From the NCBI GenBank assembly GCA_017881645.1, contig JADGQQ010000034.1, positions 1 to 8,011 on the forward strand: a DNA stretch of 8,011 bases, in the 5' to 3' direction. Each line of letters starts with the position of its first letter. The stretch's first letter is position 1. A program made the translations under genes and the position numbers. This DNA is from Clostridia bacterium (GTDB lineage Bacteria; Bacillota; Clostridia; Saccharofermentanales; Saccharofermentanaceae). Under the pieces are notes generated by a model. It made no database searches. It was not told the DNA's origin and saw only the letters and a program-made list of their open reading frames with translations. Shown piece by piece: positions 5,752 to 8,011 of the stretch.

Positions 5752-7965
5752 ATGGATCCGACTGACAGTTTTTCCCAAAAAAAGAAAAAGGATCTCGTAG
5801 CGATTGCGACTCTTTTCGGTATTCTCAGCGAAGAGAAAGCGAACCGGATGACTAAGCCTGAATTAATTGATTATCTGCAGGATCAGGATCGCAAAAGCCG
5901 CGAAACAACTGCACCCGTCAGGAAATCTCCGGTGAAACCTGCTGCGAAAAGTTCCGTAGACGAAGTTTTGCTTATGTCGACGCATTCGATGATCGAAGCA
6001 ATCAACGAACCGAGAAGCGAAATTCCTGTGACAGCCGCACGTCATTCTGTCAAGAAAGCGGCTGTACCGGTCGTAGAAGATGCGATCTTACCGGTTATAC
6101 CCGCAACTGCCGGAAAATCAACAAAGAAAACCATCCGGATTCCGACACCGGGCACGGCTGCCGAACCTGTCACGGAACCGGTCGCTGCACTGGTTTCCGA
6201 ACCGCCATACGAACCGGAATTTTCGGGAAATTCGATCGCGATTATGGACGATGGTTCGATTGCAGCGGAAGCCCTGATTATTGATACGGTATACGAGGAG
6301 AAGACGAAGAGACGCGGACGCCCGAAGAAGGATCTTGATGCTGCACCGGCTGCACCCGTAACGATAGCTGATGCAGCGGCCGAACCGGCAATGGAGTCCA
6401 ATGCTGCGGCGGACGTTACTGAACCTGTTGTCGTCGAACCGGTAGAAACAGCGGAAGCGCCGTTTGAAGTGGGTTCGCATGACATGCCGACGGAGAATGC
6501 TTCTTCCAGAAAATCATCTTTTGATACCGGACACCGGACCGGCCGTTCCAAGAGACGCTCCATTACCATCAAGCCGAAGGATGAGGACTACATGTCCGAT
6601 CCCATGTCGAGCGAAGCGTATGACGCCCCCTATGATGAGAATGACGAGCCGGAATCACGGCATACCCAACGAAAAGAGCATCGTTTTACAGCCGATGAGG
6701 GAGAAGATCAGGAATCCGGAGAGAATGCGGAATCCGTTCATCATGCCCGTATGCTCCGTCCGAAAGAACAGCCGCAGGAAATGCTTTCCGGCGTTCTGGA
6801 AATCATGTCGGAAGGCTATGGATTCCTTCGCAGGGAGAATTACCTGCAGGGCCTCAATGATATCTATGTTCCCGCTCCGTATATCCGCCGTTTTGGACTG
6901 CGCGTCGGTGATTTTGTCATGGGGCCCTGCCGTCCCAAGAGGGACGCGGACCGTTTTCAGGCGATTCAGTACATCAAGGAAGTCAACGGACTGCCCCCGG
7001 AGAAGATGATGCGACGGGTTCATTTTGACCGCCTGACACCGATCTATCCGGATGAGCCGTTTGTACTTGAGACGGATAAGAATGAGCTTTCCACGCGAAT
7101 CATTGATCTGGTGGCTCCTATTGGCAAAGGCCAGCGAGGCATGATCGTTTCTCCTCCGAAAGCCGGTAAAACGATCCTTCTGCAGAAAATCGCGAATTCA
7201 ATCTCGATCAATAATCCGGACTGCAAGCTGATCGTTCTTCTGATCGACGAACGTCCTGAAGAAGTTACCGATATGCAGCGATCCATTAACGGGGAAGTCG
7301 TATATTCAACTTTCGACAAGACGCCCGAAAACCACGTCCGCATTGTTGAACTGGTTCTGGAACGCGCGATGCGGCTCGTCGAACTCGGACAGGATGTCGT
7401 CATTCTTCTGGACTCGATCACGCGTCTGTCACGTGCGTATAACCTTACAATCAACCCGACCGGCCGCACCCTGTCCGGCGGACTTGATCCGGGCGCTCTT
7501 TACGGTCCCAAGCGCTTTTTTGGAGCAGCAAGAAATATTGAAGGCGGCGGAAGTCTGACCATCATCGCGACTTCTTTGATTGAGACCGGCTCGCGTATGG
7601 ACGAAGTTATTTTCGAAGAATTCAAGGGAACCGGCAACATGGAAGTGTATCTCGACAGGAAGCTTTCCGAGAAGCGCATTTTCCCGGCAATCGACCTGAA
7701 TAAATCCGGCACGCGCCGTGAAGAACTTCTTCTGACTCCGGTTGCGCTCGACGCGGTCTGGACGATCCGCAAGGCGTTCAGCCAGTTGGATACGACGGCG
7801 GTTACCGAGATGATTATCAGCCTGCTTATGAAGACTGCGACTAACAATCAGTTTGTTCAGTCCATCAACGTTTCCTTCAATGATAAGGCTGTTTTTGACG
7901 CCATGCGCGGTACAAGGCCGGCGGGAACGTCGAATGGCGGACCTGCAGGCGCGAACGGCAAATAA
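5752..7965 (+). CDS. rho: Transcription termination factor Rho with long N-terminal insertion
   Basis: Rho is a homohexameric RNA-dependent ATPase that loads on nascent RNA and stops RNA polymerase. From this start it has 737 residues, against about 420 in E. coli. Residues 10-45 form the SAP-like Rho N domain (KDLVAIATLFGIL). Residues 46-342 are a low-complexity Ala/Pro/Glu/Val-rich insertion with an AT-hook-like KRRGRPKK at 186-193, a basic patch at 264-269 and an acidic stretch near 276-301. The cold-shock RNA-binding domain starts near 343, with GYGFLR at 355-360. The ATPase core has Walker A SPPKAGKT at 467-474, catalytic Glu500 in DERPEE, Walker B Asp554 in ILLDSITR, the Q-loop around 566-577, KGTGN, and the presumed arginine finger Arg655 in SGTRREE. 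The LLIDERP and DSITR residues that line the bicyclomycin pocket in E. coli are kept, so sensitivity is expected. Own promoter and long leader upstream. Confidence 0.97.
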   Translation: MDPTDSFSQKKKKDLVAIATLFGILSEEKANRMTKPELIDYLQDQDRKSRETTAPVRKSPVKPAAKSSVDEVLLMSTHSMIEAINEPRSEIPVTAARHSVKKAAVPVVEDAILPVIPATAGKSTKKTIRIPTPGTAAEPVTEPVAALVSEPPYEPEFSGNSIAIMDDGSIAAEALIIDTVYEEKTKRRGRPKKDLDAAPAAPVTIADAAAEPAMESNAAADVTEPVVVEPVETAEAPFEVGSHDMPTENASSRKSSFDTGHRTGRSKRRSITIKPKDEDYMSDPMSSEAYDAPYDENDEPESRHTQRKEHRFTADEGEDQESGENAESVHHARMLRPKEQPQEMLSGVLEIMSEGYGFLRRENYLQGLNDIYVPAPYIRRFGLRVGDFVMGPCRPKRDADRFQAIQYIKEVNGLPPEKMMRRVHFDRLTPIYPDEPFVLETDKNELSTRIIDLVAPIGKGQRGMIVSPPKAGKTILLQKIANSISINNPDCKLIVLLIDERPEEVTDMQRSINGEVVYSTFDKTPENHVRIVELVLERAMRLVELGQDVVILLDSITRLSRAYNLTINPTGRTLSGGLDPGALYGPKRFFGAARNIEGGGSLTIIATSLIETGSRMDEVIFEEFKGTGNMEVYLDRKLSEKRIFPAIDLNKSGTRREELLLTPVALDAVWTIRKAFSQLDTTAVTEMIISLLMKTATNNQFVQSINVSFNDKAVFDAMRGTRPAGTSNGGPAGANGK

Positions 7966-7968
7966 ACG

Positions 7969-7997
7969 TTGACACCGCGGTCATAGTGTTGCATAAT
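7969..7997 (+). promoter_or_regulatory. Near-consensus promoter directly after rho
   Basis: TTGACA (7969-7974) and CATAAT (7992-7997) have a 17-bp spacer, with 6/6 and 5/6 matches. The -35 box begins three bases after the rho stop codon, so no intrinsic terminator separates them. It should drive a gene beyond the right edge; rpmE (ribosomal protein L31) often follows rho in Firmicutes, but nothing of the next gene is visible here. Confidence 0.7.
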
Positions 7998-8011
7998 ACC
8001 CCTTGCATATA

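Noticed and set aside
6042..6572. A 176-codon minus-strand open frame and other frames over the Rho insertion
   Set aside because: It is a Ser/Ala/Gly/Thr-rich shadow of the low-complexity rho segment, with no independent start signals.
7974..7981. ACCGCGGT palindrome in the spacer of the post-rho promoter
   Set aside because: Eight bases is too short to claim an operator without other copies; it may be chance.
1..8011. Mobile elements, CRISPR arrays, tRNA or rRNA genes, phage or defence genes
   Set aside because: No transposase, terminal repeats, spaced repeats, RNA gene signatures or defence-type domains were seen; all long genes are core or transport functions.

Overview
The window looks like ordinary chromosomal core DNA from a Gram-positive Bacillota (Firmicutes) bacterium, most likely a clostridial lineage. 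The reasons are strong Shine-Dalgarno sites, sigma-A-type promoters with 17-bp spacers, a LeuRS N-terminus of clostridial type, an MreB-family protein, an 8-TM MacB/FtsX-type ABC exporter of a kind common in Firmicutes, and a Rho factor with a very long N-terminal insertion. Base composition is roughly balanced. No insertion sequence, phage gene, CRISPR array, tRNA or rRNA was seen. The lineage is an inference, since no 16S or other marker is present.

Layout. The left part is read leftwards: a TraX-family membrane protein (174-1013), followed 85 bp later by the first 29 codons of leuS (leucyl-tRNA synthetase), which runs off the left edge. A 124-bp divergent promoter region (1014-1137) separates this pair from genes read rightwards: an MreB/Mbl-type actin homologue (1138-2148), an ABC ATPase (2181-2882) and its cognate 846-residue FtsX-domain permease (2886-5426). 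The ATPase and permease are only 3 bp apart and surely form one exporter. The mreB-to-ATPase gap is 32 bp with no visible promoter or terminator, so all three are probably cotranscribed.

Next comes a 325-bp intergenic region. It holds an AT-rich inverted repeat, a near-consensus promoter (TTGACG-17-TATAAT) and a leader of about 220 nt with several short hairpins and a pyrimidine-rich tract, and it leads into rho (5752-7965). Rho has all its catalytic motifs but carries about 300 extra, probably disordered residues between its N-terminal helical domain and its RNA-binding domain. Three bases after the rho stop codon another near-consensus promoter (TTGACA-17-CATAAT) starts, driving whatever lies to the right of the window.

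Functionally, the genes cover translation (leuS), cell shape (mreB), export of an unknown envelope substrate (the ABC pair) and transcription termination (rho). I see no wholly new system. The points most worth a second look are the Rho insertion, the structured rho leader, and the pairing of an orphan MreB with an FtsX-type exporter.
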